Assembly: GCF_014898815.1 (NCBI RefSeq)
Contig: NW_026515546.1
Span: forward strand, 1,474,501 to 1,538,500
Source: Panonychus citri
Lineage: Eukaryota > Arthropoda > Arachnida > Trombidiformes > Tetranychidae
DNA: 64,000 bases
Direction: 5' to 3'
The notes beneath the pieces were generated by a model. That model did not search any database, was not told the DNA's origin, and saw only the letters and a program-made list of their open reading frames with translations. The translations under genes and the position numbers were made by a program. Below, one piece after another: positions 15,501 to 29,648 of this stretch. Every line of letters begins with the position of its first letter. Within the stretch, counting starts at the first letter, position 1.

Positions 15501-18500
15501 TGGAATCATAATTAGAGACAATTAAATCCCAATGGTGGAAAGTGTTAATGATGATCATCATGATGATGAGGAAGTGGAATGAAAAAAAATAACAATTATC
15601 CTTTTTTTTCACAATTAAATTAAAGTTGATCGACTTTGATTGTCGATTGAGTTTAAACTTTATTGCTCTTTACCTTAAATTAATATAATTGATTGTTAAT
15701 ATTTAAGATAATTTATCTATCTGGTTAATATATCGATAAGTGATCAAGTGTATAATTTAAATTGTCAGCCTTTTAAATTGCAATTAAATTGATTCAGTAA
15801 TGAATATATAAAGTGTTCAAATTGATGATGAAAGTGATGAAAGTGAAGGTGGGAGTGGGAGTTGATCAATTATCAAATTTTTACTATTACTTATCAATCC
15901 CTCAGAATCATTTCTACTTATCTTCATTGAACCATAACCTCAATCATCATTATCATCCTCTTCTTATCATCATCATCATCATCACCATCATCATCTAACA
16001 CATCAACACATTATTTATCAACAACTTTCATCTTCATCTTTTCAGGTTACCTTATCCCAATCCTTATCTTTTTCATCCAATCATCTGATAGTTTATTTTA
16101 TCTTCACACACTCATCATCCTCATCCTCATCATCATCATCATCTTTCACTTATCATCATTATCATCGTTTGCATCCATAGTCACGTTCAGTTATCATCAA
16201 TGAAAATGTTATCTCAATGAGAATCCAAATTGGAGACAAAGAAAAACTTTACAACTTTGTTACTCTAATTGTGACAATTAAAACCAAAAACAACCTTGAA
16301 ATCATTGAAACAATTAACTCAACTTTTGTCAATCGTTTAATTAATTAATCACAATGAAAATTTGATGACCTTCAAAACGATTACTTATAAAAAAAAAAGA
16401 TTCACAGAAATTAATAGTGAATGAAAATGTCAATTGTAATGATGATAATTAACTTGTGACAATCAATCAACTCTCATTAGATTGTAAATGATTACAATAC
16501 AATCAGCAGAAAATTAATTAACTTGATTCTTGTTTATTATCCTTATTATTTTACTATTACCTTGATAATCCTTAAGCTTATCAAAGGCTCAAATTAGCTA
16601 ATCACATTAGCTAATTTGTAATCACAATGTAAATGATTAAATTGGTCATCAAATTATTAACTATTAGACATGATTAATTAAATAATGATTCCAACTATTC
16701 AATCATTTTAATTGACCTAATCGATATTATCACCACCCAATTGACCAAAAAAAACTTCACAACTCAAGTTGAGAAGTGAAAAAGTTTCTCGATTTTTGTT
16801 GTTTCGAACTCACTTTTCCCTGAAACTTTTATCATCCAATTAACATTTCCATTGTAATCATGATGATAGTTGATCAATCAATCAAAATTAGAATTGATTG
16901 TTAATCATTTACAATTGAAATTTGCAAGTTACCTTAATCATCATTATAATAGTTACACTTGTTTAGAGGTCTCTTTTATATTCATGATCAACAAACTAAC
17001 AATTATCGTTAATTGTTAAGGTAAAGCCCATTGAGTAAATTTAACAAAACTCAAACAATTACCATTAGTAGTTAACAACAACAATCAAAAAGCAATAGGG
17101 ATAATTTTTTATTTGTTTACCAATTTAATATCAATTCTCATCCATCATTAATTATCCCAATTAATTATAATCATTGGTCAATGATGATGATGATAATTAT
17201 TCAGTAGCAAAAATGATAACAATAAGAAAAGGCAACAAATAGATTACAATTTAATATAATAAATTGTGATTTCTTTTTATGTTACTATTGAGAAAAACGA
17301 AACATAAAATTTGTATAATAATAGATTGTAACATTTGTCCCCTTAGGGGACAAATAACAGCAACAACTGACCATTGAAAATCTGTCAATTACTTCCTACT
17401 GAATCTCGTAATCAGAAAAATGATGATGATTCCTACTCATCATCATCATCATCATCATTATTATCTTGATAATCATCGTTATCATCATCATCATCATCAT
17501 CATCATCATTATCATTGGAAAAGAAAAACTTTCAAGTTAATTTGGACAAACATTCTCACGGCTTTTTCGCTAATCATAACAATCACAGCGCAATTTAAAT
17601 TACACCTAATTTGCGGTTCGCTATTTTTATTTAGACAAAAGTTTTCACTTCAAGATGAGAGAAATCATCATGAAACGAAAGTGATATTAAATATGATTCT
17701 CTCTCTCTCTCTCTCTCTCTCTATTCTTAAAATTAAGGTCATTTGCACCTTTCGAACATGATTTTTGAAAAAGATTCTCTTCCATTATTATTATGCTTGT
17801 TTTTCTTGTTTGCAAATAAACTTCAATTATTATCTTGTAAAATCTCACGGAAACACGCTATCATCATCTCCTGATTTTCATCAGAATTATCATCATCATC
17901 ATCTTCATCATCATGTATATAAATCAATTTTACAGGCTACTTATTTTTACCTTCAAAATGATTATCATCATTATCCCCTTGTTGATACTCATGATTGTTC
18001 AATGATTGTTCATGTTGGTGTCGTTTACGTAACTCCAGTAGCTTCTTGATTACAATTAGTAAATAATGATAATAATAATAATGATGATAATGATAATTGT
18101 ATATGATTAGTATTATTACACTTTAAATTTATATTCAATTGCATATTTAAAATTAACCATCATCATAATCTAAAGGCAGTAATTGTCAATGGTTGATTGT
18201 TGTTGATTGTTATATTGTATCTCTAAACCATAATTGTAATGTAATCTTATTTTTTTTTTACCTTTAAAATATAATATTGTGTTGGGCTTTCCGTTTAAAC
18301 GTTAATACAATGGGTGTAATTGTCTGTTGGTCAACAACAATTTATTAATTGGCCAACAACAATTTGTAACATAAAAATGAATGGAAAAATATTACGTACA
18401 ATGATTAAGCTAATTGTGCCCAATGTCCACGATAGTTTAACTAATTATATATCATGATTATCGTGGTTATTATTATTTATTAACAAGGTCAATCTCATCT

Positions 18501-20000
18501 AATTATTCAATGTAGTCTTTTAACAATTAACAATAGATTTAAACAATTAACTTTTCCACTCATCATGTAATTGTCATTTCCAGTTGACTAATTGTTAACT
18601 AACATAATATACAACAATTAATATGAATGATGGTGAAGTAAATAACAATCAGCTCTTGCAAATCATCAAAGTAAATCAATCAACTGTAATTGTAAAAACA
18701 GATACAATTTAATAGCAAATTGCAATTTGTGATTATTATTATCAATTTTTTTCTTCCTTTGGTTTCACTTTGATTTAATTCATAATCATAATCATAATAA
18801 TAATCATCGTATTGATTATCTTCATGATAACTTGTGATATTTTATCATGAAATGAAAGGTTGAAAATCAGTGTGAAATAAAAGTCTATCTGGTTGAGCAG
18901 AAAATTTCTCATGAATTTTGATTTCCATCATGATGATGAACAAGGAAAAAAAAAGTTCATCCTCATGATTATCACTGATTGAACATGATACTTATAACCA
19001 TTGACAGTGATAAACATTTGGGACTGAGGTTTGAATTGAATCATCAACGGAATCAAAAGTAACGGTTAACTCAATCCCTTTATTACTCATCATTATCATC
19101 AAATTAAAAGGTAATAATGATAATAATAATGAAAAGAGGTAATAATTTAATGCTCAAGATTAACTATAAATATTATTACATGATGATGATGATGATTGAT
19201 CATCATTCAATATCCTCATGGGATGAAACTAGATAAACATATAAATGTATTTCAAGTCTCATATTATATTGTATAAGTAAATAGGATGTCACAAATGGTT
19301 AGCACATTGTAACGATAATGTTAATCATATATGATTATTGTTGGATTAATACTGATTAACATGGTAATTATTAAATCCTTTGAGCCCTCAATGTTGACCC
19401 TTGGGTTGATTGGATTACCATTTTGATTTAAATTATACATCGTATGTCCAGTTGATGTTTCAACAAACAGGAAGTATTTTCATCATTTTGTTTTCATTTT
19501 TCATTTTGTCTTCCTGATCAACAAAATTATCTCATTAATCAATGATGATCATTGATTGTTACATATTCATTTCACGATGACGATAACCTTTGGATAAATT
19601 ATTATCAATGAAAAACAAGTTCCAATTGAATTCTGATATCACTTGGAACTTTCTTCCTCTTATTTTTCCCAGCAAAATTTTCATCGGCAATCAGAGTTAA
19701 TCATAATACAGATTATTGTTGTTTATGATTAATAACTTCTTGATTAGATTGAGCTACTGAATTTTTTTCTTCAATCATCATGAATCAATTTCCAGGGTAA
19801 AATACAAAAAAGGCTCTTTCATGAGCCCAAGAATCTGTAAAACTGACCATTAACACTTTTGGTCATCACCATCATCGATGATTAAGTTAATATATAACAA
19901 AAAATTGTCCAAATGAATTGCTATCAATTGATAATAGTTATTAAGTTATGAATCAGAATCAATTATAATCATTCAGTCATCCATATCATGTAAGATGATG
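12501..20000. other. Intergenic AT-rich DNA, no supported gene
   Basis: Open frames such as 12634-12819, 15813-15998, 17420-17761 and 17765-18049 are built on CT or CAT repeats, giving Ser/Leu or poly-His translations, and show no domain. The stretch 17515-18049 is less repetitive than its surroundings and open in two consecutive frames, but nothing about it is recognisable. Microsatellites include 12535-12560 (GA), 13662-13684 (CT), 14338-14357 (AG), 17480-17510 (ATC) and 17700-17722 (CT). Confidence 0.55.
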
Positions 20001-23000
20001 AATCTGAGAGTGAGAAAATGATGAGCATGATGAGTAAAAAAAAACACATTCAGATGATAACTTTAATTCAGTTTCATGTATATAAAAGTTAATTTGAACA
20101 AAAAAATCGGTTCATCATTTTGATTCATTGATCATTTCAATTTCTGTATTCAATCAACATGATTCAAACTTAATAACAACAGTAGCAGCAAAAAAAATAA
20201 GTTGATTGAGATCATTATTTTTGATTGAACCTACAATTTAATTCACTTTGTATCAACAATCAATGAAATATATATACACACATACAATTTCAATTAACTG
20301 ATCATTTAAAACTGATTGTAATCTCACAATAGGAGTAAATTTTTAGCCTTGATTTGTTGATTAACAGTAATTAAAATAGTTTGACGTTGAAGTTACTAAG
20401 AAAATTATTATTACCAGAAGCTAATTGAGGTTAAACCACATTAACAACAGTAGTTGATGGTCACTCGAAAAGGTTATTATTAACCTTTGTCCCATAGCTA
20501 ATTGTTATTACCTTGACCACTAAGCAACAACAATAACCACCCATTGACCACTACCACCTCTCAATGTGAAACATTGTTGTAAAACCATAACAATATAATG
20601 ATAATATCACAGAGGAAAAGAAGAAGACAAAATATCAAATTCATTTTTGGCGGTAAAAAAACCCTCGATTCTCATAGACAAAAAATTACCTTTCCAACAA
20701 CAATACTAATTATCTTGATTGTGACTTTTACCTCTTGATGAAGATGGATCGATGATGAAGATGATAAGATGATAAGATGAAAAAAAAGAGTTAAATTTAC
20801 CTGGAATTAGTTAATTGTAAATAATAGGATAATAACAACACGAAAAAAAAAGTTTTCAAAAACTTTTTTTTTCTCGAACTTGTAACCTACTGTTTTTTGA
20901 TTGTTTATTTGTAAATTGTTGTTAAATTAATCATGATTTTTTGTTCATTTTAACAACAATCAGTTTGACCTAATTTTTTTCTCCTAATTCTCGTCGATTG
21001 ATGTTCATCCTCATTTTAAATTGTAACAATCAAGGTGTAAATGATGATAATTGTTGAGTAAAAAGTTACTCTTGATTTGATCTTGAACTTGAAAAAAAAA
21101 GTTTTCACTCCTTGTTGGTTATCATTTAAATGTTGATTATTTCAATAACATGTAATTAACTTGGAAATTACAACAGATTAATCAAAATCAAATTTTCGTG
21201 TTCATCAACAAAATGGTTAATTGTTAATCATGGAAAAAAGAATCAAAATGAATGATTAACAAATTGTTACTAATCGTTTGGCTCGAAAGTCAATCAATAG
21301 TAAATAACTGATTCCCCGTTGATCTATTGTCTTGATTGTTATTATTATTTTTTTTAACTTCTTCTTCAATGGCAACAACAATTTATTTTCACAATCAAAA
21401 GTTAAACCATTTCCATTGTTATGATTATGATCAACCGAGAATATCAATGATTAACTTTTCTACAATTATTATTACGATAATCAAGATGATCAACAACAAT
21501 AACAACACTTTGCAAATCAAAAGATAAACACAAAAGTAAATCATATATAAGTTTAATTTCCGTCGGTGGTAAATTTTACTCCTTTACCTCCTCCTCTTCA
21601 ACCATCACCACTACGTTTACCACCATAACCATCTTCATCTTCATCCTCATCATCTTCTCTTCCTTGTCTTCCTCCCAGTTTTCATTTAATTCATTTTTAA
21701 ACGGAAACTCTGGTAAACGCTTGATGATTTTAAATCTCTTGATTTAATCGTTTTCTCATTCACTTGCAGTAATAATCTCAAGTCACTGATGAAAATCATT
21801 AAAAACCATTAACCAATAACAATGATAATCTTCATAATCATAATCATCTTTATCATCACCAAGATGATTAACTCTCTCTCTCTCTCTCTCTCTCACTCAC
21901 TCCCTTTCTAGACAATGATGAATGAATTGAAATGATATGATGTTAAATTATTATTAGCATTAGCTGATTGTGATGACAATAATTTGAATTACAATCAACA
22001 CAAACAGAGAGAGAGAGAGAGAGTAAAATAAAGTGATGATATAATAACATGATAATGATTAACTTAAACTAACATCATATACGATGATAAATATAAGCAT
22101 GAGATTAATTTTTACGCAAACTTTAATACAAATGACAGATTGATACAATTCCACCTCCCACCCTGGAAGATTTTCCCGCTCCCTATCATCATCATCATCT
22201 CTTCCGCCTCATCATCATCATCATCCACTTTAAGTGTATTTTAAATACTTAATAAGCCAAAAATCATTTGGAAACTTTTTTTTTCCTCTTCACCATTTTT
22301 TCACTTTAAACACTTTTTCATGATATTCATGGTGAATAATTGACTCTCCGCCTCCATCCCACTTCACCACCTCCTCCATGCATTCACCCTCCGCCTCCAG
22401 AAACCCACCTTCACTCAATATTGACAAATATAATCAACATAATCATAAAAAGCTAATTTAATACAAATAATGAGCTGAAAAAAAGTCAATCCTATGGTGT
22501 AAGTAAAAAAAATGGTTCATTCACTTTACATTGGTTTCCAATTTTAATTGTTACAATTTGTGACATTTTCATTGTTATCATTTTTTTCATTCATATTTGA
22601 TTGTTACTCTAATGAATAATTTATTAGCTATGAATTAAACACGAAAAAAAATAAAAATCTTATTGTATAATTTATTTACTCTTATTATTGAATGACTTAA
22701 ATTGTTATTAAAAAATGGATTTGAAAGTAAACAATTAACTTATATATTCACCTCTGTGTTTATGTCAACAATTTAATACATTTAATGATAATCAATGATA
22801 ATGATTATAAATTGTTGTTAATGACAACACTTGATTAAACAATCAATTAATCCCGTAATACCTTTCGTTGATTGCTGGCCAATTGTTAATTGTGATTAAC
22901 AATATATGTTTGTTATTATCCAAACAATTAGATTGATAAAAGTTTCAATCATTTCCTTATGTATTAGTTGATTATAATCAATTATCATTTGATAATCGTA

Positions 23001-26000
23001 ATCAATTTAACATATTTATATTAATTAACCCACTATAATCATAATGATTCTGATAATTAGTGGCCAATGAAAGTGTTAATCTTAATTGTAATTAACTTTT
23101 AATGAGGAAATAAAATGTTTGCAAAAAAAAAGTGAAACATTTATCAATCAATTGGGGAAAAACAATCAATTAAATAATTGATAATTGCTCATGATTAGTT
23201 TAATTGTTGTTGATTTATTAAAGCATTCACTTTCTATTGATCCAGTTGAATGAATTAAATATTATTGAAACACTAAAAATTAACGATTAACTATTTAAGA
23301 AACTGAATTAACGTTTAATTGGTTAAATATATTGAATGTAAGAGTAACATTATTGATGATTAACAATTAATTTTTAATTGTCTTGACAATCTTAATATGA
23401 TTAAGGTTATTGGAGAAAAAAAATTTCATTTTTATCAACAATTAAAAACCATTATTATTGATCGTTTATATTTCTCATCGTAAGTTTAATTATCACAATT
23501 AAACTTTTATCATCAATAAGATGAATGAAAAAAAAGTACACTAAGAATATAATTGTAATAATTAATGAAGAAACAGTTTTTCTAATTGTAATTAAGCTAA
23601 TTACTCAATCGATATAATATTTTTTACTAACGCTGATAATTCATGATTAAAGATTAATGAAAGTGATAAATGTGATTATCAATAATTAGAATTGAAAATT
23701 GTCAAACTGTTAACAATTAAGGAGGAAAATAAAAAGAGTCAATGTTGATCCAATTGTTTTATTGATTTGCAAATTTAAATTTGACAATTTCAAGTCCATA
23801 TCCAATTGGATTAGTTAATTGTTATTGTTTCATTTGACTTTTACAATGTAACATTAATTAGCATCTCTCTCTCTCTCTCTCTCTCTTGCTGTCCAGCCCT
23901 GAAGAGCATAAATTACACGTTTGTTTGTCAGATTACTGACCAATCCCTTTGTTGTTTTCTTCCTTGAATCATATGTAAGCTTGACCACAACAACAATCTT
24001 GTCGCTTCATCTTTTGGTCATTGTTTTTGTCTTTTCCTGATCGGCAAATCTTACAGAGTTTTCGGTCAATCTTCTTACCCTTTTTTGACCCCTTCTTTTA
24101 ACCTTTAATCTTGTCCTTTTATTTTTACCTTTACTCTTTGCCTGCTGACCATTTACCTTTTAAAGCTCCCAAGAGATAGTCAATAAAAAAATTTCCTTGG
24201 ATAAACTTTTATAAGGTAAAAAAATAGCGAGAGAGATATTCAAATGATCAACAGCTAATTACTTTATTGCTCTGGTCACTTCGCATTCTTTGTTGTTGTG
24301 GTCAATCTATCAGGTGAAACTTTATCCTAATTAGCAGGATCATCATCATGATAACCATCAGATCATCTCACTCTCTCTCTCTCTCTCTTATTTGGTGCTA
24401 ACATTTCATTTTTCATCTTCCTCACTTTTTAGTAATCACTTTTTTTGTCTAAATGATTAATTATCATATCATAAAACTTTAAATGACCAACTGACCACCA
24501 AGAAACAAGTAGAAATGTTTAACAACAACAATACTTGATGATGATAATAAAAGATTAACCTGTAAACACAATTAATGATGTGAATCTTTAAAGAAGAAGA
24601 AGAAGAGAAACAAAAAATTCATTCATTAATTTAACAATCTAATTGTAGATCGTAAAGTTAATCAGTTGTAATGATTATCTCGCCATTAAGATGATCGCGA
24701 ATTGCGAATGAAAAATTTTCACATTACTAGAAATGGTTTACTCTCATAAACGATATCATCATTATATTAATAGATGAAGGATAAAAGTAAATGAAATTTA
24801 AGGTGATACTAAAAGGATGAGGATGCTAAAAGTGTTTGGAAACGATAGAAATGTTGACATTGGATAAGGAAAGAAAAAGTTCCAACATCATTTATGATTC
24901 ATCTAAATCTTTCTTCATCTTTCTACCATTGGATCAATATTCCGTGACTAGAGTGAGAATGAGAATGAAAGTTGAGAGAAATACAGGGGGGGGGAAATGG
25001 AATAAGAAAGAGAAAAAGAAAGTAAAATGATGAAAAGATGAAGATAAAGATGAAGATGAAAAGATGAGGATGAATCTGTGAAGCCTTTAGTTCAAGTGAC
25101 AATATTATGTGTTATATATTAACCTTGTTTGAAAAGTAAAGTCAAAAGCCAAGTGATGATATTATTAAGGAAGAGGATAAAATGTTGAGATGATTATCAT
25201 CCTCATCATCATCACCCTGATTATCATGATGATGACTAAATCTAAACACTAAGTTATCATCATCCTCTGAAAATGTTATCTAATCTTGTTTATCATCACC
25301 ATACACTGGATGTATTCAATGTTATTTGGTTAACTGAATATCAATGTAATATAATTTTTATCCAAACATTTTCCTATCTTTATGTATATATATATACATA
25401 TCAAACCCTATACTTGGTTGTTTTTTTCATCATATAAACATGATGATGAGGATGGGGCGGAAACGGAAAGGATGAGGCAAAAAATACAGTTTCAGTTAGG
25501 AAAAATGATCTTTGTCTGCTAATTTGATTGATTATGATTTTCAATGAAACTTTTTTCATGATGATAATTAAATTTGATTTCATATTGTTTATATATAATT
25601 GTAATTAAAATAATTATATTTTTCTCATATTTAATTTATGCTGATTAATTAATTATCCTACTCATTTCGTGACAATATCAATAGTTTGAATTTAATGAAA
25701 TCTAATATTTCATGATAATTGTAATTAGCAAAATTGATCATCAATTGACTAATTATACTATTTAAACTTATATACAATTAACTACAATTGGTTAGCTCAC
25801 TTTTAATTGTTTTCATTAGAAAGTTACCTTCAATCATGATGGTAATTAAATTATTTCATTCTTTCCTTAATCATTTACGTAATCACTTAAATTGGTTTGA
25901 AGGAAATTAATTTACACTCATGATTAAGGTTCAAATTTGATTGGAAACTTTGATTTGAAAATCAGATTCAATCATGAATCTCAATTTTTCACCAATTCAA

Positions 26001-26262
26001 TTGAAATTAGAATCATTTATCCATATGATTTAAGGATACACGATGAGTTAATTGTTGGTTGTAATAAACGAGTTGATTGTGTTTATGTTTGTGTTTGATT
26101 GGTATTAGTTTTAATTGTGAATTAAATAGATGAGGATAATGATGATAATTTTGTTCAATTAAATTCAATAATAATCAATTGTAGCTTTTCAAGGTTTTCA
26201 ATTTTTTTTTCAATGAATTTTGTTTTCAGTTTTTTTTTTGAGTAAATTAATTAGACAATTAC
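20001..26262. other. Intergenic DNA downstream of the minus-strand Bar gene
   Basis: No gene is seen. The sequence is AT-rich with CT/GA runs (21870-21893, 22006-22023, 23864-23886, 24370-24388) and a G-run near 24986-24993. The part next to 26262 presumably holds the 3' UTR and poly(A) site of the minus-strand homeobox gene. A pyrimidine-rich patch at 23880-24180 differs in texture from its flanks but has no clear open frame. Confidence 0.55.
20842..20873. repeat. A/T-rich hairpin
   Basis: Perfect 14-bp inverted arms (20842-20855 and 20860-20873), each a nine-base A or T tract plus flanking bases, around a TCAA loop. It could be chance in AT-rich DNA. Confidence 0.6.
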
Positions 26263-27787
26263 TCATTTTGATGATTGAGGATTAGTTGATTCCAATGAGG
26301 TTGCTGAAGATGAGGAAGGTGATGAAGATGATTGTTGCTGTTGCCCAGAGGATGAAGATGAAGGTGGTGATGCGGATGAGGATGAAGAGAAGATGAAATT
26401 TGGATACAAATTTGTCGGATTAGATCCTGGAGGTGGAGGAGGAACGGGAACTGGTAGACCTGCGGCGGCCTGACGATAATAAATATCGAAAGGTAACATT
26501 GTCGGCGATGTTGGTGCAGGTCGAGGTAAACCATTGGCATAATTAGCGATCTGATTCATCCAGTAAGGAGATGATTGTAACATCCGTTGGACTGCAGCGT
26601 AATTACCCGCTTCGGCTAAAAGCTCAAGACCAACGGCCGTTTGTCGTTTCCATTTTGTCCGACGATTCTGGTACCAAGTTTTCACTTGGGTGTCACTTAA
26701 GTTCAATTTGGCTGCAAGTTCCATTCGATCTTGAACCGATAAATATTTGGCTCGCTCGAAACTTTTCTCTAAAGTCTAAACTCACAAAGAAAACGAGAAA
26801 AAAATAAACAAAAACAAGTTACAATCTTTTCCATTTTCATTTCCATTTCTATTCTTATTCATTCTTATTCATTTTCATTCATTTTCATTCATTTCATCTC
26901 CATGAAATAAAAAGAGATATTTTTTCAATAATACTAATGATTCAAAAGAATCTGAATGAATGAAGAAGATGATCTTGATCAACTCTAATTCTTACCTGTA
27001 ATTGATGATCGGTGAAAGCGGTTCGAGCTTTTCTTTGTTTCTTTTGCATTTTTAATCCAATTTTATTGTCACTTTTACTGAAACTACGTTCACTTGTATC
27101 ATCATCAGAATCGTAAAAATCATTCTCATCATCTGATTCAACGGTGGGTTGATAATTTTGGTGATTTTTGTTCATTTGATAATGAAGAGGATGATTAGAA
27201 CCATATTGTTGTAAAGTGTATTTATTGATAAAACTGCCACTCAGAATGTCTTTAATGAAAAACGATGATACAGAAGATGATGAATTATGTAGATGATGAT
27301 GAGCAGGATGAGAGTTTAAATGAGGATGAAGATGAGGATGAAGGTGAGGTTGAAGATGATGAGGTTGGTGTAGTTGTGGATGTTGCTGTTGTTGTTGTTG
27401 TTGATGGTGATGATTATTATTCAATTGAGATAAAGATGATGATGAGGTTGTTGATGGAGAGGAAGATGAAGATAACAAAGATGGTACAGTTGATGAAGAA
27501 GATGAAGATGAAGATGATGTTGATAATGATGATGATGATGATTGGGTTGTTATTGTTGTAGATGATGGCGGTGATAATGATGATGATGTTGGTGGTGTTG
27601 ATGATGAGGTTGATGATTTTGTTGTAATTGTTGTCGTTAGTGTTGGTGGTGTACTTGATGGTGGAGATGAGGATGTCGGTGACCCAACAGGTATCTCCTT
27701 TTTAATGATACTATCAGTGGACATTTTCAATTCAATTGGGAAGTTAATTAAAGTTGAATGAGTTGATGTTGGACTATCAATAGTCAT
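26263..27787 (-). CDS. BarH-like homeobox transcription factor, long copy
   Basis: Bar-class homeodomain protein, a nuclear DNA-binding regulator of neural and sensory cell fate in other arthropods. Exon 1 runs 27787-26996 and exon 2 26775-26263, joined in phase 0, for 434 aa. After the second in-frame Met (27724) come long Ser/Thr/Pro-rich and Gln/His-rich tracts. Next is an FIL-type motif (FFIKDIL), an acidic stretch (ESDDENDFYDSDDD), and the homeodomain starting KKQRKARTAFTDHQLQ. The recognition helix reads VKTWYQNRRTKWKRQ, with the Thr typical of Bar proteins at homeodomain position 47. The conserved Bar extension TAVGLELLAEAGNYAA follows, then a Pro/Ser-rich tail. The single intron splits the homeodomain after its Leu-Gln. 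The start is uncertain between 27787 and 27724. It lies head to head with a second Bar gene and shares near-identical sequence with it. Confidence 0.93.
26474..27144 (-). repeat. Left arm of Bar inverted repeat
   Basis: Read on the minus strand, this 671-bp segment is almost identical to 29851-30522. It covers the last part of exon 1, the whole intron and most of exon 2. Within the intron I see one substitution and a small difference in a T/G run. The identity ends abruptly inside coding sequence at both ends. Confidence 0.92.
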
Positions 27788-29648
27788 CCTTTGGATACAC
27801 AATTAAATTATTGGGAAAAACAATTGACTGAATTACTGTTGATTGAATCTCTCTCTCTCTCTCCTTTAAGTTTATATTATTTATCTTAATAATAATTTAA
27901 GTCTCTCTCTTTCTTGGTGACCACACAATTAATATCAATGTTTGTTGTTGATATTGTGATGATTTAAGTTGATTGTGGTTTGAAACACACTGACAAACAC
28001 AATAAAAGAAACTAAATCAACTTAACTGCAAATGATTTAAACTAACTAACAATTCACTTCTCAAGGCGGGATAATGATTGTATCAACCTCCCACTTCGAG
28101 GCGGAATCTTTACCCACCGCGCCTCCTACTTTTATTATTATTACTCTTTCTATCCAATCAAATGTTTACCACCGTTAATTGTGATCAATGTTAACAATTT
28201 ATTTCTCAATTTCTTTTTCTATTGCTCTCTCTCTCAATCTCCTTTTTATCAATTAATCTTTTAATCTTCCTCATTATTAATCACTTATCATTATCATTGA
28301 TTAATTGTTTGCTCATTGATCAACACCAATCAACTTGTGTCTCTTCAATTGTGAAAAGAGTTACTTATTATCATTATCGTTATTATTACTCTTACAATTA
28401 GAATCATGATTAACAATCAATTTTGTTAATTGTCGACTTTACCTTCTTCTTTTAATTTGATTAACTGTATTGACCATTAAACTTTGTCCTTTATTGGTTT
28501 TCTCATTTCTCCTTTCAAGGTTAATTGTTTGTTGATTACAAAAGTGTTTCGATTAATACAATTATCTAGGTTAAGTCAATTTAATCAATTTAGGTTTTTC
28601 TTTATCAGGTTAATTGTTATATTAATTGTCATTCCAAACTGTTAACATTATTAATCAACTTGATTAGCTATAATTTGAAAATAATATAAGATAATCAATT
28701 TAATCTTCTAATTGTTACAATTTGAGAAAATTTAAGAAATTTAAAAGTTTCTCCCAACAATTTTTAATTACTTTTACATGTAAACGTAAACTAGTTAATT
28801 AACTAATTGTTCACAATCAATAGGATCAACTAATTTAATTAGAAATTGTCTTAGTAGTGACATCTATTGGCGGGAAATTTTTTCACGTAAATTTTGAAAT
28901 CATTTTGAATGATTTGCTTTTAATTGTTGAAAATTTTTTACGATGATTAATTGTAATATAATTATACCGACAATCAGAAAGGTATAAGAAAACAAGAAAT
29001 TGAAATTTGTATTGAATGAGAAAACTATGATTACAATTAAATGAAGATCAACTTTGTGACAGAAAAGTAAAAAGATGAATGAAACTAAATTGTGATTAAA
29101 TTGATTTATTTGATTGTTGCGTTATCTCAATCTGAGACTAATCTTGTCAATTCAATAATACCGACACATTATTAGCCCTTAATCCTTAATCTTTTTCTTT
29201 ATTTTCTGCTCTCTGGTTAAAACAAAGAGTGGACTTGAAAAAAACACTCCGCTAATCTTTATCCCTCTTCCAGACGAGACTCCACCTCAACCGAAAGGTA
29301 AATTATCTTGACCCTTACCTTTGATCTGTTGACCAATGAATTTTTCCCTTCAAGTTGTTTGACTTGTGAACACAATTAAAGGCCATAGTTATGGATGAAG
29401 ATGATGATGATGATGATGATGAGAGAGAGAGAGGAAGATACAAAGTAGGAGGTAACATAAAGGTAAAAATAGGAGTGAGTCTAGTGCTCACCTTTTACCC
29501 TTGGATAAAAGTACAACTTGTTTAAATGGTCACTTGGTCAATTCACTACGAGTAGTAAAGGTCAGTTGAAACTTTTTGGAAATATCAACAAGTATATATA
29601 AGATAATTTACTTTTTTGTCAAAGTTTTGTGAATTAACTGAAAAAAAA
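27788..29648. promoter_or_regulatory. Shared intergenic/promoter region between the Bar pair
   Basis: This 1.86 kb separates the start codons of two divergent homeobox genes and should carry both promoters and 5' UTRs. It is mostly AT-rich. A GC-richer patch at 28064-28127 holds AGGCGG twice and CCGCGCCTCC. CT runs lie near 27849-27862, and a (GAT)n-(GA)n compound repeat at 29398-29434. No open frame in it looks coding. Confidence 0.6.
29593..29602 (+). promoter_or_regulatory. Putative TATA box of the plus-strand Bar gene
   Basis: TATATATAAG lies 46 bp before the chosen ATG at 29649. This implies a short leader of about 20 bases if it is used at the usual 25-30 bp spacing. Inferred from sequence and position only. 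Confidence 0.45.

Noticed and set aside
17420..18049. Two adjacent plus-strand frames of 113 and 94 codons
   Set aside because: Largely poly-His and Ser/Leu from repeats. The first plus-strand candidate has no acceptor/donor that would join it to the second in a sensible protein.
1..26262. Mobile elements in the left desert
   Set aside because: No reverse transcriptase, transposase, long terminal repeats or terminal inverted repeats were visible; only short palindromes and simple repeats.
26571..26807. Antisense frame opposite the Bar homeodomain, also seen at 30090-30425
   Set aside because: Shadow of the homeodomain exon; it appears twice only because that exon is duplicated.
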